Shown here: piece by piece, positions 12,301 through 23,430 of the stretch
How positions within the stretch are numbered: position 1 is the first letter of the stretch
Layout: every line of letters begins with the position of its first letter
Source of the DNA: Endocarpon pusillum Z07020
Lineage: Eukaryota; Ascomycota; Eurotiomycetes; Verrucariales; Verrucariaceae
Length of the DNA: 64,000 nucleotides
Assembly (NCBI RefSeq): GCF_000464535.1
Contig: NW_006916578.1
Coordinates: 1-64,000, forward strand
Reading direction: 5' to 3'
Notes under the pieces: generated by a model
Seen by the model: the letters and a program-made list of their open reading frames with translations, nothing else
What the model was told of the DNA's origin: nothing
Databases searched by the model: none
Made by a program: the position numbers and the translations under genes

Positions 12301-13125
12301 AATACTGTAAAGACTTTATAGTCTCTTCGCTTGCTTAGGTAATTAAAGGCTATTGCTCTTATTGTAATTAGTGTTGCAGTTATATCTATGGCTTTCGTTT
12401 ATCTCTAGACTTAGGATTTGTTATTCTATACTCTTTATACAGCTTCAAAAGTAATAAGGTATTCTTTGTTCTTCTAAAGGTAATAATTACAGCAGTATTC
12501 TGTATTATATATAATAGTCTTTAGTACCTAATCTATTATCAGATTATGTTATTTAAGCTAGAGTATTCTAAGAATAATATCATATTTTAGTCTAGAGATA
12601 ACAAACATTAACAGGACTTCTTGATAAATATTAGAAGATACAGAGGACAGAGGAACTTTAGCAATATAGGTTATTGTAAAGGTCTGATTATCAAAGTCTA
12701 TTATAGTTCTTTAACTTTCTAATTTTTTATAAAGGAAGAGTTACGCAAAAGCTTTTCGCTGATATATGCTACTATAGAATAGCTAGAGTTAATTAGGGCT
12801 TAATATTTAAATTATTCAATACTATACTTAATTAAGAGATACTTAGAGTTAAGAGGAAGGTCTGCTAAATATAAAGAAATAGAACCTAATTATATTACTA
12901 AGCTATTTACTATATAGTAGTAACTAACCTTTTCTTAGTCCCCTGAATATGACTTAGTTTAGGGTTGCTTTATTTAATAGACAGAGAAAGAGGGGTAAAG
13001 GAGACTGAGGCAACAGGTGTAGTTGCTTACAAGATTACTAGAGTGAACACCAGAGTTAAGGACGCTATAGTAGGCGTAAAAGAGACAGTACAAAGGTTGC
13101 TTTATAGCTTTGGCTTTGGCTTTTC
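9346..13125 (-). pseudogene. pol remnant of B2
   Basis: Reading downward on the minus strand are the protease region, RT (best frame 11904-12218, 104 aa, including an FYIDYQGLN RT motif), RNase H near 11200, the integrase HHCC region near 10400 and the integrase core near 10000. RT lacks both catalytic Asp (YLNN). In-frame TAG and TAA codons are scattered throughout. Matching but more decayed copies lie in B1 and B3. Confidence 0.8.
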
Positions 13126-14230
13126 TGGGCATGCATTAGCTCTGTGGTCCGGGCCTACGCAGTAGTAACAAAGGCTTAGATTACGTTGACGTTCTTATTC
13201 GGCTTCGCGTTCGTTAGAGGCTCTATAGGCCGAGTGATCTATGTCCATAGGGTTATAGAAAACAGGGGCAGGCGCGACAGGACAGGCAGGGGCCGGAACT
13301 AAGACAGTTGAACTTATAGGCGGCTTTCATAACCTGGTTGTCTGTTGTGATAGCGTGGCGCGTAGTAGGTTGTCCTGCTAAGTACACTCTTAAACGAAGG
13401 CTTTATATAATATGTCTCTGACGTTAACTATAGCCAGCTTCTTTGTGAGTTCCTTAGATAGTGCAAGTTAGAGCAGTCCCTTAAGACTATAGTCCTGAAA
13501 TAGCGTTCTTCTAACGGTCTGCTTGAACTCCGGATAGAATTCGGAGAAGGGTTAGTGCGTTTGCCTTGTCTTTACAAGACAGCAGATGGCAGAGTACTCC
13601 GGGTCAGCATCACCGAAGTTGAGCTTTAGTTCTTCGATTAGATCTACTATTAATGTTATTTAGAGCGACGTCTAAGGCATGATCTATAAGTTGAGAGAAT
13701 GCGTAGTAGACATGTGACATAGGCGTGGGGTATCTGTTAGCATTGACTCTGAATTTTGAAGTGAGGCCTACTCTGAACCTCTCTAGGTCTTTGTGAGTGT
13801 TGGGCCCTAAGCCACTGAATATAGGAACGTCTGCGGTCTTTTCTGACTTCGCAGGTGTATGCTAAAGTTATTAATTCTGTTACAGAACTATAGTTATCAC
13901 TAACAAGGTCTGAGCCATTAGGCCTTGAATCGGATCTTGGGCTGGGTGCTCAGAAGACTAGGGAGTATAGATCAGAGCCGGACTATGTATAGGGATAGGT
14001 ATGCGAGAGGGTTCTTATAGATCGATTATATCGTCGTCAAGACGTATCCAGGCGTTAGCCATAGCTTCTGCAGGTAAAAAGGACTCAGGGGAGATCTTGG
14101 ACTCTTCTAAGGAGAAAGGGACGCAGAACAGGATAAAAGAAGGAGAGGTAGTGGTTCTTCTATTACTCAGACTGAGCAATAAGGAATAATAACAAAGGAA
14201 AATAGGTTAAGGCAGACCTAAGGACCAGAA
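13126..14230 (-). pseudogene. gag remnant of B2 with intact zinc knuckle
   Basis: The minus strand encodes a gag-like protein broken by stops, ending in a complete CX2CX4HX4C zinc knuckle at 13126-13170 (CYYCVGPDHRANACP). The intact knuckle makes B2 the best reference for the family. The same motif in B1 (about 222-268) has lost three ligands. Pieces of + strand open frame here (12965-13165, 14001-14189) are shadows. Confidence 0.7.
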
Positions 14231-14256
14231 GATAAAAATAAGTAGACGCTTCGTAA

Positions 14257-14513
14257 TGTCAGGAGAGTTATAATTAGGCCTAATATACAAGACGAAACGT
14301 GAAGAAAAGGAAACGAAAGTAAGAACACAACGCTCTATATATATGTCCGTGCCCCTTATCTTGCTAAGGCTAGGTATAGACAACTATAGGTACCTGTTGT
14401 CAGTGATGGCTAGAATAGCAGCAGGGAGCTAGGTCTGAGATGAGCTCTATAAGCCATAGTCAGTGCCACAGGGAATATAGTCCTTAGCGTAAGTTGTAAG
14501 AGGATTCGTAACA
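14257..14513 (-). repeat. LTR of B2 (5' LTR)
   Basis: 257 bp, partner of 8722-8978. It still carries the terminal TGTC...AACA in + orientation. It is followed by the TTAAG target duplication and then by B1 sequence. Confidence 0.92.
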
Positions 14514-15078
14514 TTAAGTATTACCTTAAGTTATAATGCTATATAAATAAATTATCTTACAGACTATAAAATAAAGCCACTATCTAATAAATAGAAAGAA
14601 GTTCCTTAAGCAAATAGTCTTAAAACTAAAGAATCTAGACCCCTAAATATTAGAACCTATTCTTATCTGTCTAATTAAATCTATAAGAATCTTATACTGT
14701 TACAAAAGATTACTTAAGTTAAGAAAAGACTCTAACATAATTATAAATAATATTATAGCCTTATATATATAATAAACCTAAGCCTAAATTATCTTAGAAG
14801 AAGATATTACTACTATATATCAGAATCTTGCCTAAGAAGATCCTTATTAAGTAACTTACTAATAAGTCTTGTTCAGGGTTAAAAGGTCTCTTATAGTTAT
14901 ATTAGTTGACTATTCAGTAGAGAATAACAAACTATACTACTAATAATACTTATAGATTCCTGAAAACACAAAGAATTAAGACTCTACTATAGTTATTAAT
15001 AAATGCTATAAATAACTAATAACTAATTACTTAGGCCTTGTAAAGATTTATAAGATCCTATAATAATAATTCTATTAG
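14514..15078 (+). mobile_element. Gypsy family B, copy B1, fragment 3 (RNase H to integrase zinc region)
   Basis: B1 resumes after B2, beginning with the TTAAG duplication. It aligns with the reverse complement of B2 from about 10980 to 10340. Heavily AT-biased, no open frame. It stops abruptly at the LTR of B3 (15079). Confidence 0.85.
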
Positions 15079-15335
15079 TGTCAGAAGAGCTATAGTTGGG
15101 CCTAATATATAAGATAAAGCGTAAAGAAAAGGAAATGAAAGTAGGAACACAACACTTTATATATATGTCTATGCCCCTTATCTCGCTAAGGCCAGGTACA
15201 GACAACTGTGGGTACCTGTCATTAATGATGGCTAGAATAATAGCGGGGAGCTGGGTCTAAGATGAGCTCTGTAAGCCATAGTCAGTGCCACAAGGAATAT
15301 AGTCCTTAGCGTAGGTCGCGGGAGGATTCGTAACA
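15079..15335 (-). repeat. LTR of B3 (3' LTR)
   Basis: 257 bp, closely matching both B2 LTRs, with the terminal TGTC and AACA preserved on the + strand. It sits directly after B1 sequence ending ATTAG. The opposite end of B3 is lost, so the target duplication cannot be checked. Confidence 0.9.
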
Positions 15336-18300
15336 TTACCCTCTCTCTATACGTGAGCTCCTACGAGTGTAGGTCCTTGTGGTGCTGTGGTAAGGCACTT
15401 GTGAATCTTCTCAAGCATTTCTAGGTGACTATGGACATCTGTAGGCATTCATGACTAGCTGTGGTTTCTTTGACTTACTGTAGGCGCCCCCTTAAGAGGC
15501 CGGGTATTCAGGGCAACGTGGGGCATGGCTGTGGCGTTCGTAGAATTCTTGTATAATCTTAGGGGCGTGGAGGAGATGAGCTATAGGCTCCCAGGTTATT
15601 TTGTTATAGCTAATCTATTTAATTCTAAATTAGAATAGTCTTCTTCTAAGAGCTTTTCTTGCTTTTAGAATAGTTTTGACTTCCTATTCTGTTTTATTAG
15701 ATATGTTATTACCTATTATAAGTCTTAAGAGAACATCTATATAATATAGTCTTAATAAGGCAACATAAAAAATAAGAAATATTCTTAGGGACAAGGGCAA
15801 GGCTAATTTGCAGGCTATAAATCCTATAGTTTATTTAATCTTAAATAAGCTAATTTATTTATTATTAAGTTTCTTATATAGTTATTATGTATAAATGTTT
15901 CTAGTATTTAGTTATACTTTATCTCTTTTATAATATATTAGGGCAAGGTATTATCTTTAGTTTCTATTTATTACATCTATAATTTTTACTTAGTTTTAAA
16001 CTAGTTCTGTATAACAATAGTTTAAGAGTTCTTTTATAAATATTAAGATATCTTTTATACAAGAATTAAGAGAGGTCTTAGCTTAATTAAAGCTTATCTT
16101 AAGATTAAAGTCTTTATTAGTAAAGAACAGAGACATGCCTATAGATTCTAACTTATAATTATTTATAATAAATTTAACTAATATAATTTATTTGGCCTAG
16201 TCGTCTTATATATAATTAATATAGCTTTGTAAGTAAATCTCTATTACTTAATTAACTTATTTTAACTGTCTGTTTATTTCTAAATAATATATAATAAATA
16301 GTTTTACTTTAATACCTAGCCTTTTATATAGGCTATTCTAGAATTTACTAACAAACTGTAGACCTTTATCAGACATTATTAACTTAGAGAGGCTATAGCT
16401 GTGAACAACAAAGTAAATAAACATCCTGACTAGATGTTCTGTTTTCATGTTATAGCAGGGTGCTAGGTGTCTCTCCTTAGTTAATTAGTCTATTAAGACC
16501 CAAATGCTTATAACGCCAGGGAAAATGCCGTTGGATTCAGAGAGGTCTATAATGAAATCTATAGCTAGGTGTTGCCACTGTTTCTTGGGCGGCTCTAGTG
16601 CCTGCAGTTAACCTTAACGCTCGTGAGAGGGTTTTGTGCGACAGCATATAAGACATTTGGCTAGCTGTTCCTTTACTAAGTCTATCATCTTTGGCTAATA
16701 GAATTATTGTTACAGAATCTCGTAGGTCTTTGCAAGGCCTAGGTGACTAGTCATTAGCTGTTTATAGCATTCGTTAATGCAGCAGAGTCTTAGTTCTTCG
16801 TTTTTAGGAATCCATAGGCGTTGTTAATAGTATAGTTTATTGTTCTCTACTGAACAGTCGGCTAACGTGACTATAAGAGACCTTCTGACCCTGGACAAGA
16901 CTTGTTAGCGAGTTACTTAATAAGGATCTTCTCAAGCAAGATTCTGGTATGTGATAGTGATATCTTCTTCTAGGATAGTTCAGGGCTATAGGTTTATTAT
17001 ACGCAGGGCTATAGTGTTATCTATAATTACATCAGGGCTTTCTTCTAACTTAAGTAATCTCTTATAGCAACATAGGACTCTTATAAGTCTAATTAAATAA
17101 ACAAGAATAGGTTCTAATATTTAGGGGTCTAGATTCTTTAGTTTTAGAACTACTTACTTAAGAAACTTCTTTCTATTATTATTAGTATTAGTAGCTTTAT
17201 CTTATAATCTACAGGATAATTCATTTACGCAGCACTATAACCTAGAGTAGTACTTAATCACAAAGTTGAAATGAGAGAGGAACTCACTCTAATAGGCTTA
17301 TTAATAAGATAATTATTTAGACAATATAAAGTATTCAAGGTTCCTATAATCTGTTATAACTTATACAGGTTCTTAAGACCCTTCTAGCTCTAGGCGCTAT
17401 TCTTTAAAAGTATAGACTATAGTTATTAATTTCTTATTATAAATCTTATAATTATTCTTAGCTAGGGCGTGTCACTTTAAGAAATAGGCTATAGGTTATA
17501 GGATCCTCTTATTATTAGGCTAAAATAGGACTTCTTTACACGTGTTATCTAAGGCGTTAATCTCTATAGTACAGAGTAAGTTAGGGTCAAAATACTATAG
17601 GACTAAGGAGCTTATAAACATGTCTTTTAGCGTCTGAAACACTTTTTTAGCTTTCTTTCCCTAGTTAAAAGGGATGTCTTTTCAGGTAAGCTTAATCAGA
17701 AATAAGGCTATCTTTAAGAATCCTTTAATAAATTAATAATAAAAATTTGTAAATTCTATAAAACTTTGTATATCTTTTATATTATTAGGCTTTTTCTAAT
17801 CTTAAATTACAGTTATCTTTTCTAGATTTATATGTATTTGTCTAGGTTTGCTATCTTCTAAATAGCTCTAAATAATTATTTCTAAGTATTTTGTTTTATA
17901 AACTTTGAATTCGCATTTTCTTATATTAAGTTATAGTCTAGTAATAACTAATCTGCCTAGTATTGTCTTTATGTGTTAATAGTACTCTTTTAACAAGTTG
18001 CTAAAGATTAAGATATTATTAAGATACGCTAAGATAAATTAGTCTAAGATATCCTTTCCTAGGGCATTATTAATATAGTTTTGAAAGAAGGCTAGAGTGT
18101 TACAGAGGCTAAAGAAGACTATATTCTATTTATATAAGCCTATACATATACAGAAGGCTATTTTTTATTTGTCCTTATAAGCTATTCTAATTCTGTAAAA
18201 GACAGTAATAATATCTAACTTAGTATACTATATAGCTTTATAGAGCTTATCTAAGGTCTCTTAAATTAAGGGAATTAAGTATCTGTTCTTAACTATAATA

Positions 18301-20107
18301 GCGTTTAAACTCTAGTAATCTATACAAAACTATAGATCTTCTCTAGGTTTTTTAATAAATAGGACTAAGGCAGCAGTAAAGGACTTAAATATATAAATAA
18401 AGTTCTTTGATAAGTAATCCTTTAGTATTTTGTCTAAGACCTCTAATTCGTTTCTAGACATACTATATAAGACTCTAGATAGTAGTTTAATATTTAGTAA
18501 TAACTTAATCTTGTAATCTACTCTAGGGCGGTATAGTAAAAGCTTATTAGTAGCAGCTTTATTAAACAGGGACAGGAACTTATAGTATTACTTAAGAAGT
18601 CTAATCTAAGGATTTATAGTTTCTTTAGGTTTTAGAGCTTTCTTAATATCTCTTAATAACATTATAAAGACTTTATAATCTCTTTGCTTACTTAGGTAAT
18701 TAAAAGCTATTACTTCTATTATAATTAATATTATAATTATATCTATAACTTTTATTTGTTTCTAGACTTAGGATTTATTATTTTATGCTCTTTATATAGC
18801 TTTAAAAGTAATAAGGTATTCTCTGTTCTTCTAAAGATAATAATTATAATAGTATTCTATATTATATATAATAGTCTCTAGTACCTAATCTATTATTAAA
18901 TTATATTATTTAAGCTAGGGCATTCTAAAAATAATATTATATTTTAGTTTAGAGATAATAAATATTAACAGGACTTCTTAATAAATACTAAAAAGTACAA
19001 AGGACAAGGGAACTTTAGTAATATAGATTATTATAAAGATTTAATTATTAAAGCCTATTATAGTTCTTTAACTTTCTAATTTTTTATATGAGAAGAGTTA
19101 TGCAAAAGCTTTACTAATATATATTATTATAAAATAATTAGAGTTAATTAAGGCTTAATATTTAAATTATCTAATATTATACTTAATTAAGAGGCACTTA
19201 GAGTTAAGAGAAAGGTCTATTATGTTACAGCACGTGAACACACTAGGCACCGACAGGCCTTGGAGGCTGCACGGACCCTGTGTGAGGAGACCCTGGAACT
19301 AACCAAGCCATTAATATAATTGCTAGACAGAGGAAGAGGGGCAAGAGAGGCTAAGACAACAGGTGTAATTGCTCGCAAGGTTGCTAAAGTGAACACTAGA
19401 GTCAAGGACGTTATAGTAGGCGTAGAAGAGATAGTACAAAGGTTGCTCTGTGGCTTTAGCTTTGGCTTTTCTGGGCATGTATTAGCTCTATAGTCCGGGC
19501 CTGTGTAATAGTAACAAAGGCTTAAATTGCGTTAATATTCTCATTCAGCTTCGCGTTCGTTAGAGGCTCTGCGAGCTAAGTAATCTATGTCTATAGAGTC
19601 ATAGGAAACAGGGGCAGGCATGACAGGATAGGCGGGGGCCGGAACTAAGATAGTTAAACTTCTAAGCGGCTTCTATAACCTGGTTGTCTATTATAATAGT
19701 GTGACACATAGTAGGTTATCCTACTAAGTGCACTCTTAAACAAAGACTTTATATAACATGTCTCTAACGTCAATTATAGCCAGCTTCTCTATAAGTTCCT
19801 TAGATAGTACAAGTCTGAGTAGTCCCTTAAAACTATAGTCCTGAAATAGTGTTCTTCTAGCAGTCTGCTTAAACTCCGGATAGAATTTAGAGAAGAGTTA
19901 GTGCGTTTGCCTCATCTTTACAAGACGGCAGATGACAGAGTACTCCAGATTAGTATCACTAAAGTTAAGCTTTAGTTTTTTAATTAGATTTACCTAATCC
20001 GGATAGATCCCTTTGTTAATATTATCTAAAGCAATGTCTAAGGCACAATCTATAAATCAAGAGAATATATAGTAGACACATGACATAGGCGTAAGGTATC
20101 TGTTAGT

Positions 20108-20335
20108 ATTAACTCTGAATTTTGAAGTAAGGCTTACTCTGAACCTCTTTAGGTCTTTGTAGATATTAGGCCCTAGGCCACTAAATATAGGAATATCTAT
20201 AATCTTTTTTAACTTTCATTGACTCTGAATTTTGAAGTGAGGCCTACTCTGAACCTCTCTAGGTCTTTGTGAGTGTTGGGCCCTAAGCCACTGAATATAG
20301 GAACGTCTGAGGTCTTTTCTGACTGCGCAGGTGTA
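20108..20335 (-). repeat. Local duplication in B3 gag, one copy mutated and one not
   Basis: A segment of about 105 bp appears twice in a row. The left version carries many transitions. The right version, starting near 20217, is almost the B2 sequence. This mirrors the mutated/unmutated pair in the RT of element A. Confidence 0.7.
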
Positions 20336-20635
20336 TGCTAAAGTTATTAATTCTGTTACAGAACTATAGTTATCACTAACAAGTACTGGGGTGCTTCTGT
20401 ACCATTCTCGTGCTTAGAGGGCTAGGGAGTATAGATCAGAGCTAGACTATACGTAGGGATAGATATATAAGAGGGTTTTTATAGGTCAATTATATTATTA
20501 TTAAGACGTATCCGGGCGTTAGCTATAGCTTCTGCAGATAAAAAGGACTTAGAGAAGATCTTGGACTCTTCTAAGGAGAAAGGGACGCAGAACAGGATAA
20601 AAGAAGGAGATTAATAGCGTATCTTATATGCTGCC

Positions 20636-20992
20636 TATAATAAATAATGTATTTCCTTTACTATAGTACAGGAAATACATGTGCTAGCTATATACTCAGA
20701 AGGCAACGCCTATAACTAACTTGTAATAGCAAGCAAACTCCTGCTATAAGGCGCTTATTAAAGTATGTAAGCTATCCGGACAGATTACAAATAAAGAGGT
20801 TCGCCTTACCTGATTAAGGAAGCCTAAACTTTACTATGTAATAAGAGGCTGGATTAGGAATTATAAATGCTCTGTGACTTATAGTATAGCCGGAGCTAGG
20901 TGCCGAAAATAGTAGGACTTTTGTCCTATCCTTTATTAGATCTTTATATTAAGAGATTAGTAACTAGAGTAATTACTAAAATTTATATAACA
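20636..20992 (+). repeat. Probable solo LTR of element A family
   Basis: The first 35 bases match the start of element A (707-741) after allowing C/T and G/A changes. The segment ends in ATAACA just before B1 sequence resumes. It has no homology to family B, which it separates. If it is a solo LTR the A-family LTR is about 357 bp. Both ends are inferred, and no convincing target duplication is visible. The preceding 20611-20635 is unassigned. Confidence 0.5.
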
Positions 20993-21430
20993 AAAGATAA
21001 GCATTTAGGTCTTAATAGACTAATTAACTAAAAAGAGACACTTAGTGCCTTATTATAGCATAAAAATAAAATATCTAGTCAGAATATTTATTTACTTTAT
21101 TATTTATAGCTATAGCCTCCTTAAGTTAATAGTATTTAATAAAGATTTATAGTTTATTAGTAAATTCTAGAATAGCTTATATAAAAGACTAGGTATTAAA
21201 GTAAAATTATTTATTACGTATTACTTAGAAATAAATAAATAGTTAGAACAAGTTAATTAAGTAATAAAGACTTACTTACAAAGCTATATTAACTATATAT
21301 AAGACGATTAGGCTAAATAGATTATATTAATTAAATTTATTATAAATAATTATAAGTTAAAATCTATAAGTATATCCTTATTTTTTACTAATAAAAGCTT
21401 TAATCTTAGAATAAGCTTTAATTAAGCTAA
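20993..21430 (+). mobile_element. Gypsy family B, copy B1, fragment 4 (integrase core)
   Basis: Aligns with the reverse complement of B2 from about 10146 to 9730, the integrase core. About 200 bp of B1 expected between fragment 3 and this piece is missing. It ends in GCTAA, the target site of element C. Confidence 0.85.
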
Positions 21431-21656
21431 TATTACGTAGTAACCTAACTAAATGCCCTAAAGGGGTATTAGGGCAGGGCTTCACGCGCCTTAGCGCCTT
21501 ATACCTTATTCTTCTACTCTTCTATAGCTGTTAGATAGCCTTAACTACTCCTTTACCACGATTATAATAGTTATATCAGAGCTCTAGTGACTAGGTAATA
21601 CTCTTTGTTACTTCTATAGCAGCACTATATCCCTATTACAGAGATATCCTGTAATA
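21431..21656 (+). repeat. 5' LTR of element C
   Basis: 226 bp, partner of 27831-28056. The first dinucleotide has changed from TG to TA. The right copy keeps more C and G bases, so this copy was hit harder by RIP. The bases just after it (TGGTAGACACGC) may be the primer-binding site. Confidence 0.9.
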
Positions 21657-22169
21657 TTTGGTAGACACGCTGGTGATTACTTTATTACAGGCGCCAGCTA
21701 TTCTACTACTCTTGAATTCGTATAGTATTCCTTCAAATTTGCCCCTGCCAACATTCTGCACATGTTTATACACAATGCAGAACCCTAACAGCTAGCTACT
21801 AACCCTCGAATTTCGTTCGCCATCAAAATTCAAGCTTTTGACAACTTTCTGCACGGTGCTGTACGCCTCCTGCAGAATCCCTGTAAGTTTCTGCTTATCA
21901 GCAAGCTAGCTGTGCCCCGCAGAAGAATCTCTGCCTCAAAATTTACTAATCCCTAAATTTTGCGCAACTTCAACGCGCTATAGCGAATTTTACTTCCTCA
22001 AATTTTGAGCCCTTTCTGTCTATCCTCCTTCTAAGTTTATTAATAGCTTTCTTTCTCTCTTCCTGCAACCTGACAACCCTGTACGCAAGATAAGACTTGC
22101 TTAGCGTCTAGAAGTCGCGGAAATCCTTAAAACGGGCTAGTCTGGTTTGTCCCTATTAGCTGCTGTCAA

Positions 22170-23430
22170 GTAGCGCAAATATAAGTCCTATAGAGCGCTT
22201 GCGTATAATAACGCAACCTATCAGAACTACTCAACAAACTCAAGATCAAGCGAAGGCTGCTAAGCAGGCAGAGGAGGATAGAGAAGAGATAGAGTCAGAG
22301 GAAGATATACTAGAGGAACATAAAGAGGAGGCACTTATAACGAAGGAGAAGAGCACCTAGAAGGACACAAGTACTAAAATAGATTAACAAGCTCTGATGG
22401 AGATGTTTAGCCAGCTAATAACTTAGCAGAATAAGACTCTTAAAGTAATAAGAGATAGACTTAATAAGTCTTCAAATTCTTCAAATATAACCCTTAAACC
22501 CTTAAAGCTCTATTTATTTAAGCCTACTAGTCGTCAAGATAAGAAATCTGCTTGAATTTTCGTTAAGCGTATTAAAGACGCTAGATATATTTACAAGAAT
22601 TAATTAGAAAAGCTTGTGTTACTACTTCCTTATTATTTAGATAACGAAATAGTATATATATAGTACTCTGCCCTCTCTTTAAAAGATAAGGATACATTAT
22701 TAAATTTAGTAAATAGATAAATCTAAATTATTAAATAAGACTTTATAAGTACCTTATTAGAACTGTAATCTGCTATATTTAAGAAGTTATTTAACTAAAA
22801 CCAAGGCTATTTGCTTACAGAATACATAAATAAAAAGGTTAGCAAACTTCAAATTACAGATATAAATTCTAAAGAGAATATTGTTTAATAAGTATACAAA
22901 GGTTTTGATGACGTGCCTAAATTACAAGCTGCGCTCGCTCTGTATAGCGAAGAGTCTTTAGCCAACTTTCAAAAGCGTTTACAAGCGTTACAACCTATTC
23001 ACAAACGTATGTACGATAAGAAGATAGCAAAGCCAAGAGAGAGCCGTACTAAGTGGTCGTCTGGGTATTCTTCGAATTACAAGGCGAATCGCGACTCCGA
23101 AAAGCTAATACAGAAGCCTAAGGCTAAGGAGGTTCCTAAGCGTCAAATAGACAGCAGCGCTAACCGCACCAGCGACTACTTTACTCCTTGTTGACGATGC
23201 GAAGCCAAGGGCCGCAACCCTAACTATCGCCAAACCAACTGCCCTCTCCGAGATGAGAAGAAGGAGAAGGGTTTTGCCAGTAAGGAGGATGACTCATCTA
23301 AAGAGGAGTCAACTAGCGCTCTATAACGACAATGACGTGGGTATGCAAGCAAACAAGCCTCTGACATGTCAGATGACGGGAAGAGCGACGACAGCTGCAG
23401 AGAAGGCGAGATTTTAGCTAATTTTGGCAT
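22170..23430 (+). pseudogene. gag remnant of element C
   Basis: A gag-type protein broken by stops. The best piece is 22913-23194 (93 aa), which continues past a single TGA (CGA-to-TGA type) into a CX..C cysteine cluster at about 23194-23245 and then an acidic tail. Base composition here is near normal, unlike the flanking stretches. Upstream, 21657-22170 is the untranslated leader. Confidence 0.65.

Larger units (their letters stand above)
8722..14513 (-). mobile_element. Full-length Gypsy chromovirus B2 inserted in B1
   Basis: A complete 5792-bp element on the minus strand: 257-bp LTRs at both ends and 5-bp target duplications TTAAG at 8717-8721 and 14514-14518. Internal order on the minus strand is gag (about 14230 to 13126), protease, RT, RNase H, integrase and chromodomain (to about 9180). 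B1 sequence continues on both sides of the insertion, so B2 jumped into an older copy of its own family. The RT catalytic pair reads NN instead of DD (about 11655-11680). It is RIP-mutated but less so than B1 and B3; it cannot move on its own. Confidence 0.92.
15079..20610 (-). mobile_element. Gypsy family B, copy B3, 5'-truncated
   Basis: A second minus-strand copy of family B, collinear with B2 but more heavily RIP-mutated. Only its 3' LTR (15079-15335) is present. Homology to B2 stops at 20610 within the gag leader, so the 5' LTR and leader are missing. Two anomalies interrupt collinearity: a GC-richer insert at about 19223-19315 with no counterpart in B2, and a repeated gag segment at about 20108-20335. 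No coding capacity remains. Confidence 0.88.

Noticed and set aside
20611..20992. Considered as more of B3 or B1
   Set aside because: No alignment to any part of B2; its start matches the LTR start of element A instead.
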